64,000 nt of DNA from Snodgrassella alvi (GTDB lineage Bacteria > Pseudomonadota > Gammaproteobacteria > Burkholderiales > Neisseriaceae): the NCBI RefSeq assembly GCF_002777825.1, contig NZ_MEIR01000065.1:1-64000 (forward strand), in the 5' to 3' direction. Positions 24,748 to 34,266 of this stretch are shown piece by piece. The stretch's first letter is position 1; each line of letters begins with the position of its first letter. Below the pieces are notes generated by a model. That model searched no databases. It saw only the letters and a program-made list of their open reading frames with translations, and was not told the DNA's origin. Made by a program: the position numbers and the translations under genes.

Positions 24748-25942
24748 TGTAAATACCCCAAACTTAGTACAAGATTCAGGTAGAAAATTATGCTGCTTGT
24801 TTTAGGGTTTTATATTCAATCAGCGTCATATTATTTAATGCTTCATGAGGTCTTTCCGTGTTATAAATGGTTACCCATTCTTCGGTTACCTTTCTTGCTT
24901 GTTCCAGATTATTAAATAGATATAAACCTAGTACCTCTGTGCGATAGGTACGATTAAATCGTTCAATATACCCGTTTTGATATGGACTGCCTGGTTGAAT
25001 ATAATCTATGGTTATATCATGTGATTTTACCCAGTTAGTAAACGTATTTCCGGTGAATTCCGGTCCATTATCTACTCGTATTTTGAGTGGATAGCCATGA
25101 TATTCGGCCAGTTTATCCAGATAACGGGTAATCCTACCAGCCGGTAAACTGACTGCAATATCAATGCCTAACGCCTCACGATTAAAGTCATCTATCACAT
25201 TGAAGGTTCTAAAACGCCGTTGATTACGACTGCTGTCACTCATAAAATCCATTGACCAGCATTCACCTTGTTTACTGGGTACTGATAGCCTTTCTGGATT
25301 TCGTGGAGGAATGCGCTGTTTACGCTTTACCCTGAGATTAAGCTTTAATTCACAATACACCCGATACACGTGTTTATGATTCCATTTATAGCCGAGCTTT
25401 CTGATGCGATTAAAACATTTAGGAAAGCTCGAGCATAAATGCCTATCCGTAATAGTATTTAGTACCGACATAATCACTGAATTATCCGGTAATTTAGGTT
25501 GATAATAGTAAGTACAGCGGCTTAAACCAATAATAGCGCAGCTCATGGCAATAGTAACAGAATGATTTTCTTGCAGTTGTACAGCCCAAGCTTTACGTGC
25601 TTGAGTTGGCACTATAGCTTTTTTTATGATTTCCTCCTGAAGCTGAGATTTTAAACTGAGCTCAGCAAACATCTGCTTAAGCTTACGGTTTTCAGCCTCT
25701 AGCTCCTTTAAACGTTTGATATCGGACGTTTCCATACCACCGTATTTATCACGCCATTTATAAAAAGTTGAATTGCCGATGCCATATTTACGACAAAGCT
25801 CTTTGACAGGAATACCGGCTTCAGCTTCTTTTAAAATAGATACGATTTGATGTTCAGTCATTTTTTTCATGCTTAAATCCTCAATGGGTTAATAAAGAGA
25901 ATTTTCTACTTTTATGCTGTACTATTTTAGGGGATAGTTACA
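24748..25942 (-). mobile_element. Complete IS3-family insertion sequence (1195 bp)
   Basis: The ends are imperfect inverted repeats, TGTAAATACCCC...TTAGTAC on the left and TGTAACTATCCCC...TAGTAC read inward from the right. It contains one transposase gene. On the left it interrupts an immunity pseudogene; on the right it abuts a truncated copy of the same IS in the opposite orientation, so no target duplication can be read. Confidence 0.85.
24788..25870 (-). CDS. IS3-family transposase, single frame
   Basis: 360 residues. Residues 1-60 form a helix-turn-helix (VKELCRKYGIGNSTFYKWRDKYGG), followed by a leucine-rich coiled coil (LKELEAENRKLKQMFAELSLK), a linker and an rve/DDE integrase core with Asp208 (SMDFMSD), Asp267 (RVDNGPEF) and Glu303 (YIERFNR). 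Many IS3 relatives split this into orfA and orfB joined by a programmed frameshift; here it is one uninterrupted frame. All three catalytic residues are present, so it may be active. Confidence 0.92.
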   Translation of the reverse strand: MKKMTEHQIVSILKEAEAGIPVKELCRKYGIGNSTFYKWRDKYGGMETSDIKRLKELEAENRKLKQMFAELSLKSQLQEEIIKKAIVPTQARKAWAVQLQENHSVTIAMSCAIIGLSRCTYYYQPKLPDNSVIMSVLNTITDRHLCSSFPKCFNRIRKLGYKWNHKHVYRVYCELKLNLRVKRKQRIPPRNPERLSVPSKQGECWSMDFMSDSSRNQRRFRTFNVIDDFNREALGIDIAVSLPAGRITRYLDKLAEYHGYPLKIRVDNGPEFTGNTFTNWVKSHDITIDYIQPGSPYQNGYIERFNRTYRTEVLGLYLFNNLEQARKVTEEWVTIYNTERPHEALNNMTLIEYKTLKQAA

Positions 25943-26519
25943 CGTAAACAGCGCATTCCTCCACGAAATCCAGAAAGGCTATCAGCACCCAATAAACAAG
26001 GTGAATACTGGTCAATGGATTTTATGAGTGACAGCAGTAGCAATCAACGGCGGTTTAGAACCTTCAATGTGATAGATGACTTTAATCATGAGGCGTTAGG
26101 CATTGATATTGCGGTTAGTTTACCTGCTGGCAGGATTACCCGTTACCTGGATAAACTGGCCGAATATCATGGCTATTCACTCAAAATACGAGTAGATAAT
26201 GGACCAGAATTTACCGGAAAAACATTCATCAGCTGGGCAAAGTCACATGATATAACCATAGATTATATTCAAGCAGGCAGCCCATATCAAAACGGATATA
26301 TTGAACGATTTAATCGCACCTATCGCACAGAGGTACTAGATTTATATCTATTTAATAATCTAGAACAAGCAAGAAAGGTAACCGAAGAATGGCTAACCAT
26401 TTATAACACTGAAAGACCTCATGAAGCATTAAATAATATGACGCCGATTGAATATAAAACCCTAAGACAAGCAGCATAATTTTCTACTTGAATCTTGTAC
26501 TAAGTTTGGGGTATTTACA
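25943..26519 (+). mobile_element. Truncated inverted copy of the same IS
   Basis: It starts abruptly at the equivalent of transposase codon 182-183 and runs to the right terminal repeat ending GGGGTATTTACA. It is very similar but not identical to the complete copy. The complete IS probably inserted into, or recombined with, this element and removed its first half. Confidence 0.85.
25946..26479 (+). pseudogene. Transposase C-terminal fragment
   Basis: It encodes the equivalent of residues 183-360, including the full DDE triad (SMDFMSD, RVDNGPEF, YIERFNR), but lacks the DNA-binding N-terminus. An ATG at 26015 opens a 154-codon frame that could be translated; it would not give a working transposase. 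Confidence 0.85.
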
Positions 26520-26722
26520 CTTAATCCTAAAAAGTTGTATGAATTTGGATAATCATTCCAAGCGTGCTAACTTTTTAACGGAGGTAAGTAGCATTATAGC
26601 AGCAGGCTACTTAAACAAAGATACCGGAAAGGTAGAGAATTACACTATATTAGTACCGTTTCGGTTTGCGGTACTGAGATGTATTGTTGTGGTACATCCT
26701 GTACCACAGAAGAAAATAATGA

Positions 26723-27085
26723 TTATTTTTTCTGAAGATAACGCTTTCTGATCGCTGCGATTTCATTACTCTGTGAAGCATCAATACATTTCATCACAGT
26801 TAGCTGTACACCTTCAGTATAACTTTTATAAGAACGCTTCAGATAATCGTGTACAACCTGCACAGCTTCTTCGTAGGCTTCAGCGGGATAGCGACCACGT
26901 TCAACATAAGCTCCTACTGCAGCTTTAGCTTCCTGCTGTAGAATTTCACCAAAGTCACTTTGTGCCAGACAATAGCTAAGAGTGAAATTTTCAAGATCAT
27001 TTTTCAGCAGCGGACGTTCCTGAGCAGATGCCGCAGAAATACTGAGCATTAGTAAGCTACTTAATGCTATTAGTTTAAAATCCAT
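26723..27085 (-). CDS. Tai4-like T6SS amidase immunity protein (orphan)
   Basis: 120 residues with a signal peptide (MDFKLIALSSLLMLSISAASA). The mature part follows the Tai4 pattern: NFTLSYCLAQ, then EAKAAVGAYVERGRYPAEAYEEA, then TVMKCIDASQSNEIAAIRKRY, with one Cys in each outer block. Tai4 proteins bind and block Tae4 amidase effectors in the periplasm. No Tae4 gene is visible here, so it is an orphan, perhaps kept as defence against relatives. GAGG precedes the ATG. The 200 bases between its stop and the IS (26520-26722) hold no gene I can support. The assignment is from memory of the family. Confidence 0.72.
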   Translation of the reverse strand: MDFKLIALSSLLMLSISAASAQERPLLKNDLENFTLSYCLAQSDFGEILQQEAKAAVGAYVERGRYPAEAYEEAVQVVHDYLKRSYKSYTEGVQLTVMKCIDASQSNEIAAIRKRYLQKK

Positions 27086-27101
27086 AATTTGACCTCACTT
27101 G

Positions 27102-27251
27102 CTAACTCGTAATAATATCTATCGGAGCAATCGGAACTACCCCATAGTGTGGTGTGATTCGTCGTATCAGCCCACGAGACATTAAAACAACTATTTCTTT
27201 CTCTTCCTGTAAGGTGTTGATATCATCTTTTAATTTTACTGTAATATAGGA
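27102..27251 (-). pseudogene. Open-frame fragment upstream of the Tai4-like gene
   Basis: A 49-codon minus-strand frame closed upstream by a stop, with no ATG in its first half, ends RITPHYGVVPIAPIDIITS and stops 17 bases before the immunity start. I do not recognise the sequence and it is not the Tae4 C-terminus I remember. By analogy with the other two arrays it may be the tip of a lost effector. A 26-residue protein from its internal ATG is an alternative. Confidence 0.35.
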
Positions 27252-27337
27252 TTATTTACACAAATAAAACATGAGTCAATTATTATTAACATTATTATAA
27301 AAATCTTGCTAAACCCTTCCTAATTAGATAACATAGA

Positions 27338-27386
27338 TTAACTATCAATCGTAAACTAATTAGATTAATTTGCGATTGATAGTTAA
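27338..27386. promoter_or_regulatory. Inverted repeat, 14-bp perfect arms, upstream of the DUF4177 gene
   Basis: TTAACTATCAATCG at 27338-27351 and its exact reverse complement at 27373-27386 enclose 21 AT-rich bases. It ends about 34 bases before the next start codon and has no T run. An operator or a leader structure are both possible. Confidence 0.5.
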
Positions 27387-27419
27387 TAATTTAAATAAAC
27401 TTAAACTTTATGGAATATA

Positions 27420-27638
27420 ATGATGAAAGAATATAAAGTTATTATTTATCAGGAAAGCATGCTTTCTTCATTATTTTTAGGTTCAGCTAAAGTTGATCCA
27501 ATCAAATTTTCAGAATTTTTAAATAAGCATGCACAGCAAGGATGGCGTGTGGTAACAACTGAAAAAGATATGCGCCGTATGCTGCTCTTTTGGAGCCGGG
27601 AAGCATATGTAGTTATTATGGAGAAAGATCGTATGTAA
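27420..27638 (+). CDS. DUF4177-like small protein
   Basis: 72 residues with the DUF4177 shape: EYKVIIYQES at the N-terminus, then FLNKHAQQGWRVVTTEKD and a final hydrophobic strand AYVVIMEKD. The function of the family is unknown. GGAA lies just upstream; the start may be either of two adjacent ATGs (27420, 27423). It is followed by a 42-residue membrane protein gene and a strong terminator, which suggests a two-gene unit. Confidence 0.65.
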   Translation: MMKEYKVIIYQESMLSSLFLGSAKVDPIKFSEFLNKHAQQGWRVVTTEKDMRRMLLFWSREAYVVIMEKDRM

Positions 27639-27789
27639 ATTCAAAGAAATTTTTTTGATTCAGGTTCTGTTGTTGTCATCAAAATATTAGGTTACATTAA
27701 ACATATTAACTTCAGTGAAACTGAACAGCCTGAGATTAAAATTTCTTTGCTGAAATATGGGCAACATGTAGTTATTCAGGAGTATGATT

Positions 27790-27918
27790 ATGTTTATCTT
27801 TGGTGTCTTACTTTTAATATTGATGCTTATGATTGCTGTTGTCATCCTGATTTTATATTTGTTACGAAAAGATTATCTACAAGACAAAGAATTGAAGGAA
27901 AAAGGTTATTTAGAGTAA
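27790..27918 (+). CDS. 42-residue single-pass membrane protein
   Basis: An AGGAG box at 27778-27782, seven bases before the ATG, makes this short frame credible. It encodes MFIFGVLLLILMLMIAVVIL and five more hydrophobic residues, then a charged tail RKDYLQDKELKEKGYLE. The predicted topology is an N-terminal transmembrane helix with a cytoplasmic tail. I do not recognise it. The stop lies just before a 14-bp terminator stem. It is too short for usual ORF thresholds. Confidence 0.6.
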   Translation: MFIFGVLLLILMLMIAVVILILYLLRKDYLQDKELKEKGYLE

Positions 27919-27922
27919 TACA

Positions 27923-27961
27923 AAATCGAGAGTACAATTTTTTCGTGTGTACTCTCGATTT
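27923..27961. terminator. Bidirectional terminator hairpin
   Basis: AAATCGAGAGTACA and TGTACTCTCGATTT make a perfect 14-bp stem with an 11-base loop. It closes the transcript of the DUF4177 gene and the small membrane protein. Confidence 0.75.
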
Positions 27962-28441
27962 AATTGTTTTATTGGTCTGAATGGATATTTGCCCCCATCC
28001 CATATTTTGTGTATTTGCTTGTTAAAAATGATGGTAAACTCTGTTACCAAATGCATAGTAAACCGACTCATTTTTTTAGTAGCTTGCTCTATCGCTAGAT
28101 AAATCACTTTTTAACTGAATCATCAGTTAGAAATATCTTAACTCAGATTGCCCCAATTTGTGCGCCAGAATTGGCTAATATAACCATACTTTTCATCCCA
28201 ACACGATTCAATATGACTAGCCATTTTTACCGGTGGATTATCTGTGTTAGCTCGGTATTGCAGCTAAATAAATATACTAACGCTGAGGCTATAGACAACT
28301 TTTTATGCTTCTCTGCCCAGCAACACCTTTCCACTAAGTGAAATATGGCTGCTAAAACAGACTGGTTATAAACAGAAAACCCTGCGCAGAAATGAGTAAT
28401 TACTAATTCATTGCCGTCTGCTAACCAGTCAGAAAAACAGA
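27962..28441. other. Intergenic, no gene seen
   Basis: About 480 bases between the terminator and the stop of the DUF805 gene. Short frames occur on both strands but none has a ribosome binding site or recognisable composition. Confidence 0.55.
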
Positions 28442-28819
28442 TTAAAAAAAACCCTGATGAAAGCGATTTGGTCTACTGGGTAGCAGTGTCAGGATAATAA
28501 GCCATATTTGCCCAATTAACGGTATCAGAGAAATCAGAATCCACCATGCGGAACGATTTGTATCATGCAGGCGTCTGAACAGCAATGATAAGCTAGCAAT
28601 CCAAACTACAAAACCAACCACAAGTACGGCAAAATTAACTGTCCCGTCACCCCAAGTATAAATATCATTAATCGGATGCCCTAGCATTTTTTCAACGATA
28701 TGCATTAGAATCATACCAAGAACATAATTTATTACAATAGGCCACCAGTAATCAGCTCGATTGGAGGTGCCAGAAAAATTCAGAATGTTACGCCAAAACC
28801 GTTTATAAGATTCAATCAT
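28442..28819 (-). CDS. DUF805 family membrane protein
   Basis: 125 residues, four hydrophobic segments. Family marks: FSGTSNRADYWWP near the N-terminus, LFRRLHDTNRSAWW in the middle and a glycine-containing helix LIPLIGQIWLIILTLLPS near the end. The function of DUF805 proteins is unknown; they sit in the inner membrane. AGGAG precedes the ATG. It appears to be a single gene. Confidence 0.88.
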   Translation of the reverse strand: MIESYKRFWRNILNFSGTSNRADYWWPIVINYVLGMILMHIVEKMLGHPINDIYTWGDGTVNFAVLVVGFVVWIASLSLLFRRLHDTNRSAWWILISLIPLIGQIWLIILTLLPSRPNRFHQGFF

Positions 28820-29345
28820 AAACTTGTCTCCTGATAGTTTACATATTTATATCTACAGAGTTAAAGAATCAAATTTACATTTCGAATATAGCCAATTCAT
28901 CTTAAGGCCAATTTAAGATCAATACAAACGATTTAATATTTAAAACAATTACTTACAAATTTTATTTTTCTTATAAAACCTAATGGAAATTTTATTTTTC
29001 TTTATGTAAGATTTAAAGATTTATATATTTATTAATAAATTTTCGGCAATATTTTGCATATATTTTTATGTAGCTTTTTAATTTCCAGTATTGGCCGATG
29101 CCAAATTAAGCTAAACAGCAGTAATTTACTTATTAAAATCTGGCTAAATGTTGATATTTTTCAAAAAAACAGGCTATTAAAGCAACAAAATTACTACAGA
29201 TTTATTTTACCCATACAAATAAATACATTATTTAAACCATAATGATTACTTGTGATGTCAGCCCCTGATGATATTTCAGCATTACTAATGACTGCGATAA
29301 TAACTACCCATTTAGAGTCACTACTTGGCAGCATAAATTATGATG
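28820..29345. other. Intergenic, AT-rich, no gene seen
   Basis: About 525 bases between the DUF805 start and the ftsK terminator. A 62-codon plus-strand frame at 29054-29242 lacks a ribosome binding site and family likeness, so it is left out. Confidence 0.55.
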
Positions 29346-29376
29346 AAAATAAAAAACGCATACAGTATGTATGCGT
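29346..29376 (-). terminator. Terminator of ftsK
   Basis: On the minus strand ACGCATAC and GTATGCGT pair across five bases and are followed by TTTTTTATTTT. It lies about 55 bases after the ftsK stop. Confidence 0.85.
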
Positions 29377-29429
29377 CTTAAAAGATTTTGATTAATGTAC
29401 AGATGCAGGCAAGCTCGTGTTATACACAG

Positions 29430-32400
29430 CTAATCATTCAGATGACTATTCTGTGGTGCCAGTACAGTACGATTACCGTTACCTTCAGCAGGTGAAACAA
29501 TGCCTTCAGTTTCCATCTGTTCTACCAGACGAGCTGCACGGTTATAGCCTATGCGCAGCTGGCGCTGCACGGAAGAAATACTTGCTTTACGGGTTTTTAC
29601 CACCAGTGCAACCGCTTCATCGTACAGTGGATCTAGTTCATTCTCATTGCTGCGTGTGGAAGCATTACTGAACATATCATCGTCATTGACACCAGCAGTT
29701 AAAATATCATCGATATACTTTGGTTCGCCAAACTGTTTCAGATAATGCACTACACGATGTACCTCCTCATCAGCCACAAATGCACCATGTACGCGCTCAG
29801 GATAGGCTGTACCCGGTGGTAAAAACAGCATATCCCCCTGCCCAAGCAGATTTTCAGCACCCATCTGGTCAAGGATAGTACGGCTATCAACCTTGCTGGA
29901 TACCTGAAAGGCAATGCGTGTCGGGATATTAGCTTTAATCAGGCCGGTAATAACATCTACACTGGGGCGCTGGGTTGCTAATATCAGATGGATACCGGCA
30001 GCACGAGCTTTTTGTGCCAGCCGTGCAATCAGTTCTTCAATTTTCTTGCCAGCCGTCATCATCAGGTCAGCAAATTCATCTACCACCACTACTATATAAG
30101 GCAGTTTTTCCAAAGGTTCTGGGTCACTTGGATTGAGGGAAAACGGATTAAACAGTTTTTTGTTATGCGCAGCCAGTTCGGCAATTTTCTGGTTGAAACC
30201 AGCCAGATTACGCACGCCAGCATGGCTCATTAGCCTGTAGCGTTTTTCCATTTCATTCACGCACCAGGTTAGCGCATTAGCTGCCAGTTTCATATCGGTT
30301 ACCACCGGCGCGAGCAAATGCGGTATGCCTTCATAAATGCTTAGTTCAAGCATTTTCGGGTCAATCATAATCAAGCGCACATCTTCAGGCGTTGCTTTAT
30401 ACAGCATCGACAGTATCATGGCATTGACGCCAACTGATTTACCTGAACCAGTTGTACCAGCAACCAGTAAATGCGGGGCTTTAGCCAGATCTGTGACAAC
30501 CGGTTGGCCTGTAATCCCCTGACCCAGAGCCAATGTCAGTTTAGAGCGAGATTGCTGAAATACCGGTGCTGAAAAAATTTCACTCAAACGGATAATTTGC
30601 CGTTTAGGGTTGGGTAATTCCAGTCCCATACAGGTTTTGCCCGGAATGGTTTCCACCACGCGAATAGATGCAAAACCCAGGCTGCGCGCCAAATCTTTTT
30701 CCAGATTAACTACCTGATTACCGCGCACCCCTTGTGCCGGTTCAATTTCATAACGAGTAATTACCGGCCCTGCAAAGGCATCAATTACGCGAACTTTAAC
30801 TTTGAATTCTGCCAGTTTTTCTTCGATGGTGATACCATTTTCGAGTAGAGTTTCTTCACTTTGCTGTGCTGCTGGGTCATAATGAGGTGGCAATAATAAG
30901 TCCATGCCCGGTAACTGTGGTTTTAGTTCTGGCTTGGGCATAGATTTTTTGACTGCCGTAGTCTGATGCAGTGCTTTTTGCAACGCCATACCCATTGCTG
31001 TTTGCTGCGGCTGTGCACTGGAATTTTTTTTCTGCTTTGTTGCTAGCCGCGGCTGGTTTAAACAGGTAACCACACTCACGCTTTTAACCGGCGGTATGGG
31101 GTCAGTCTGGCTAGCCGGAAGTGCTTCTGCCACCAACTCATCAGCTGCAATTACCGTTTCGGTGCTATTAGCGTGCTGATTTACCACTTGTGGCCAGTAT
31201 TTGGATAAGTCAATATCTGTTTCTTCTTCCTCTGGCTTCTCCTGCTCTGGATAATAAACAAGAGGGTCTGCTTGTGGATCAGTATCGGCAAAATAAGGGT
31301 CTTCAGTTGCCAATACTGGTGCTTCTGCTACGGCAACATCACCATCAGTTTTATCTGGCATATACGAATCTGTTCCATCATTACCAGACACAGAATGAAC
31401 AGCAGCATCATAATAAGGACTAGGGCTTACTGTGCTTATATCTGCTGATACAGCCTTTGATACTACTGGTTGTATGTCTGGCGTGTAATGAAATTGGTAC
31501 CTTCTCGAACGCACACTATCGGTCATAGTGTTATCCACCCCTATTGCCTCGAGACTGGCTGGTGGGCCATAGGCTGTATCTTCACTGGTATAACTATCCG
31601 CTGGTGACATAGCCACATCTGATGCCGCAGTAATAGCCGCTGGCATCGATTGAAATGGAGTAAAGCGTGTTGACAGTGGTGCGCGTTCACTAGCAGCAAC
31701 ACCTGTGTAACCAGTTTCTACAGACATATCTGCCACTGGCGCCGTCATTTTGACAGCATGGCGTTTACTGATGCGTGCTGCTGCTGGAATAACACTTTCG
31801 CGTACTACTGGTCGTTGAAATTTCTGTTTATTAACCGGGGAATCGGTTTTAGCTAGATTGGCATAGATTTCATCCTCTGCTATTACCGGTATGCTATAGC
31901 CTGAATTAATGTGATGAGAAGTCTGCTGATGGCGCTGGCGAGCCAACCGCTGACGCAGAAGGTTTAAACGGATATCTTCCTCATCAATAACTTGCACGCT
32001 ATTATGTTCATGGTTGAAGCTATACTCAAGGGAGGGATGGTTTGACAAAGGTAACACTGGATGAGCCAGATGTGATGGTGCGCCTACCGAATTGCCTAGT
32101 TTGCGCTGTGTAGCCTGCTGCAAATCATTCAGATCAAAGTTTTTTAATGCTCGTGCTTTTAATAAGGCAGCCTGTTCGGCTTTGGTACGTGAACGAATCT
32201 TATTTAATATTGGATCATCGGCTGTTATTTCTTTTGCGTTACGGTGGCGCTGCTGATTCTGGCTACTCACTGGTTTGTGCTGCCAATTGAGCTGGATAAC
32301 TTCAAGTACAGGAGCAGATTCCGTTACTGCTTCAGCCAGCGGGTGCGTAGCCACTTTACGGGTAGCTTCAGCCAGAGTAATGACTTCCAGATTTTTATTT

Positions 32401-33128
32401 GGAGTAAATACCACCGCTGATTCGACAGCTTCTTCACTGGTAACAAGTATTTTTTCCTCAGCCAAAGCTTCGTCCTCATCATCAGCTACATCATCTGAAT
32501 TTGGGTAATCTTCTGCTTCTGGCTCAATCTTTATATGGATATCACTACTGGCCACACTAGTTTGTGTCTTTACCAGTGGCAATGATTCTGCCAGAGCCTG
32601 CTGGCTGTTTTCAAGTACCTGCAATTGATAGCCGGTATCTGTTTTATCCCCGGAAGCATCTGTGGCTGTACTTGCAGCACTGGCTTTTACTGGTTTTGGG
32701 GTGGCTTCAGTAACGGTAATCTGCGGTGTAATCTGCTTCAGAACCGGCTGATCTGCCGGTGATGGTGGCTGGCTGATTTCTGCCAGTGAGTCCTGTTCTG
32801 GCTGCTCATAAACATGAGTGGATACTACTGGCTCTGGTGTTTGCTCAGGCTCAGTCTGTACCAGTTCTGTAGCAGATGGCTGCTGTTTTTGTGGTGATGA
32901 TTGTACTACCTGATTATACTGCGTACGCTGTGGCATTACACTGGACACAATGTAATCTAGTAGTGACGCTTTAGCCAACTTTGGTGCAGTAATCTGGCCA
33001 GACTGAAACTGATTTTCATATCGGGATAAGTAGGTCATTTCCAGCTGCCATTTGCGTTCCTGAATATTACGCCACCAGAGTAATGCGCCTATAGCAATAA
33101 TTAACAGTATTAATACAATCCACCACAT
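29430..33128 (-). CDS. ftsK: DNA translocase FtsK
   Basis: 1232 residues. One membrane segment at 2-19 replaces the four-helix N-domain of E. coli FtsK. Residues ~50-740 are a long low-complexity linker rich in Pro, Gln, Thr and Val. The motor begins near 750: [11 protein letters not shown], Walker [11 protein letters not shown], Walker [13 protein letters not shown]. The C-terminal gamma domain ([32 protein letters not shown]) reads KOPS sites. The protein pumps chromosome ends to the septum and activates XerCD at dif. Septal targeting with a single-helix anchor may differ from E. coli. Confidence 0.95.
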   Translation of the reverse strand: MWWIVLILLIIAIGALLWWRNIQERKWQLEMTYLSRYENQFQSGQITAPKLAKASLLDYIVSSVMPQRTQYNQVVQSSPQKQQPSATELVQTEPEQTPEPVVSTHVYEQPEQDSLAEISQPPSPADQPVLKQITPQITVTEATPKPVKASAASTATDASGDKTDTGYQLQVLENSQQALAESLPLVKTQTSVASSDIHIKIEPEAEDYPNSDDVADDEDEALAEEKILVTSEEAVESAVVFTPNKNLEVITLAEATRKVATHPLAEAVTESAPVLEVIQLNWQHKPVSSQNQQRHRNAKEITADDPILNKIRSRTKAEQAALLKARALKNFDLNDLQQATQRKLGNSVGAPSHLAHPVLPLSNHPSLEYSFNHEHNSVQVIDEEDIRLNLLRQRLARQRHQQTSHHINSGYSIPVIAEDEIYANLAKTDSPVNKQKFQRPVVRESVIPAAARISKRHAVKMTAPVADMSVETGYTGVAASERAPLSTRFTPFQSMPAAITAASDVAMSPADSYTSEDTAYGPPASLEAIGVDNTMTDSVRSRRYQFHYTPDIQPVVSKAVSADISTVSPSPYYDAAVHSVSGNDGTDSYMPDKTDGDVAVAEAPVLATEDPYFADTDPQADPLVYYPEQEKPEEEETDIDLSKYWPQVVNQHANSTETVIAADELVAEALPASQTDPIPPVKSVSVVTCLNQPRLATKQKKNSSAQPQQTAMGMALQKALHQTTAVKKSMPKPELKPQLPGMDLLLPPHYDPAAQQSEETLLENGITIEEKLAEFKVKVRVIDAFAGPVITRYEIEPAQGVRGNQVVNLEKDLARSLGFASIRVVETIPGKTCMGLELPNPKRQIIRLSEIFSAPVFQQSRSKLTLALGQGITGQPVVTDLAKAPHLLVAGTTGSGKSVGVNAMILSMLYKATPEDVRLIMIDPKMLELSIYEGIPHLLAPVVTDMKLAANALTWCVNEMEKRYRLMSHAGVRNLAGFNQKIAELAAHNKKLFNPFSLNPSDPEPLEKLPYIVVVVDEFADLMMTAGKKIEELIARLAQKARAAGIHLILATQRPSVDVITGLIKANIPTRIAFQVSSKVDSRTILDQMGAENLLGQGDMLFLPPGTAYPERVHGAFVADEEVHRVVHYLKQFGEPKYIDDILTAGVNDDDMFSNASTRSNENELDPLYDEAVALVVKTRKASISSVQRQLRIGYNRAARLVEQMETEGIVSPAEGNGNRTVLAPQNSHLND

Positions 33129-33182
33129 ACGTATTCACGCTGCCTTTTGGTTAATATCTAGTTAACAAATTATCTTTAATTA

Positions 33183-34022
33183 TTAATTTGACAAATGTAC
33201 TTCTATATTATCAATCAAACGGGTGGTTCCCAGTATTGCGGCTGCGACAATCACCAGATTAGTATCAGAATTCTGTGCTTTTGTCAGCGTTTGAGCCTGA
33301 CGGATCTCAATATAATCCACTTGCCAACCATGCTGTTGTAAATATGTTGCTGCACTGTTTTCCAGAGCAACAAAATCTCTGTTTCCCTGTGCGATTGCTT
33401 TGGCCATGATTTGCAACTGGTCACATAACTGCGCTGCCTGTGTGCGCTCATCGTCTGTGAGATAACTATTGCGGCTGGACAAAGCCAGACCAGTTTTTGC
33501 ACGCTCAATTTCTACTGGAATGATTTCTACATTTATATTCAAATCCTGTACCATGCCTTTTATTACAGCAAGCTGCTGGTAATCTTTTTTACCGAAGCAG
33601 GCCACATCAGGCTGCACAATATTGAACAATTTAGTTACCACTGTAGCCACACCGCGAAAATGGCCGGGACGGCTACGGCCGCACAGTTCATTCTGGATTG
33701 CTGGCGGTTCTACAAAATAACTTTGTACACCATTAGGATACAACTCACTTTCAGCTGGCGCAAATACCACATCCACACCCGCAGCAGCCAGCTTTTTCAC
33801 ATCCTGTTCCAGAGTCCGCGGATACTGGTCAAAATCTTCACCAACACCAAACTGTATCCGGTTTACAAATATGCTCACTACCACTGCATCGGCATGGGCT
33901 CTGGCTGTGCGTACCAGTGACAAATGGCCTTCATGCAAGTTACCCATTGTAGGCACTAAAGCTACACGTTTAACCTGCTGCCGCCACGAACGCAGTTCTG
34001 TAATGGTATGTATTATATGCAT
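33183..34022 (-). CDS. panC: Pantothenate synthetase
   Basis: 279 residues, normal length. It joins pantoate and beta-alanine with ATP in vitamin B5 synthesis. Motifs: [14 protein letters not shown] (HIGH-like), [22 protein letters not shown] and the KMSKS-like [21 protein letters not shown] precedes the ATG. It lies 54 bases upstream of ftsK on the same strand. No other pan gene is nearby. Confidence 0.96.
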   Translation of the reverse strand: MHIIHTITELRSWRQQVKRVALVPTMGNLHEGHLSLVRTARAHADAVVVSIFVNRIQFGVGEDFDQYPRTLEQDVKKLAAAGVDVVFAPAESELYPNGVQSYFVEPPAIQNELCGRSRPGHFRGVATVVTKLFNIVQPDVACFGKKDYQQLAVIKGMVQDLNINVEIIPVEIERAKTGLALSSRNSYLTDDERTQAAQLCDQLQIMAKAIAQGNRDFVALENSAATYLQQHGWQVDYIEIRQAQTLTKAQNSDTNLVIVAAAILGTTRLIDNIEVHLSN

Positions 34023-34266
34023 TATCTATCCTGTAAAACTGAATCATACATGACCTAATTTACTGTTAAATGCTGTCATGTATTCGTGAAAACAGGATTA
34101 TAACATTGCTAACCAGACTCACAGTGCATGTATAAAGCTTGTGTCACTAGTTAAATATGTTACTATCAAGTCAGACATGGCAGTAAGGATGCATATTTTG
34201 TGGTGCAAACTGTTGTATGGATAGCAACCTTCAGCCAATAAATCTATCGGAACTAAAGGATTCATC

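Noticed and set aside
26488-26751. 87-codon plus-strand frame after the IS
   Set aside because: It begins inside the IS end, has no ribosome binding site and overlaps the 3' end of the Tai4-like gene on the other strand.
27910-28107. 65-codon minus-strand frame
   Set aside because: It runs through a perfect terminator stem and has no family likeness.
29054-29242. 62-codon plus-strand frame
   Set aside because: No ribosome binding site and AT-driven composition.
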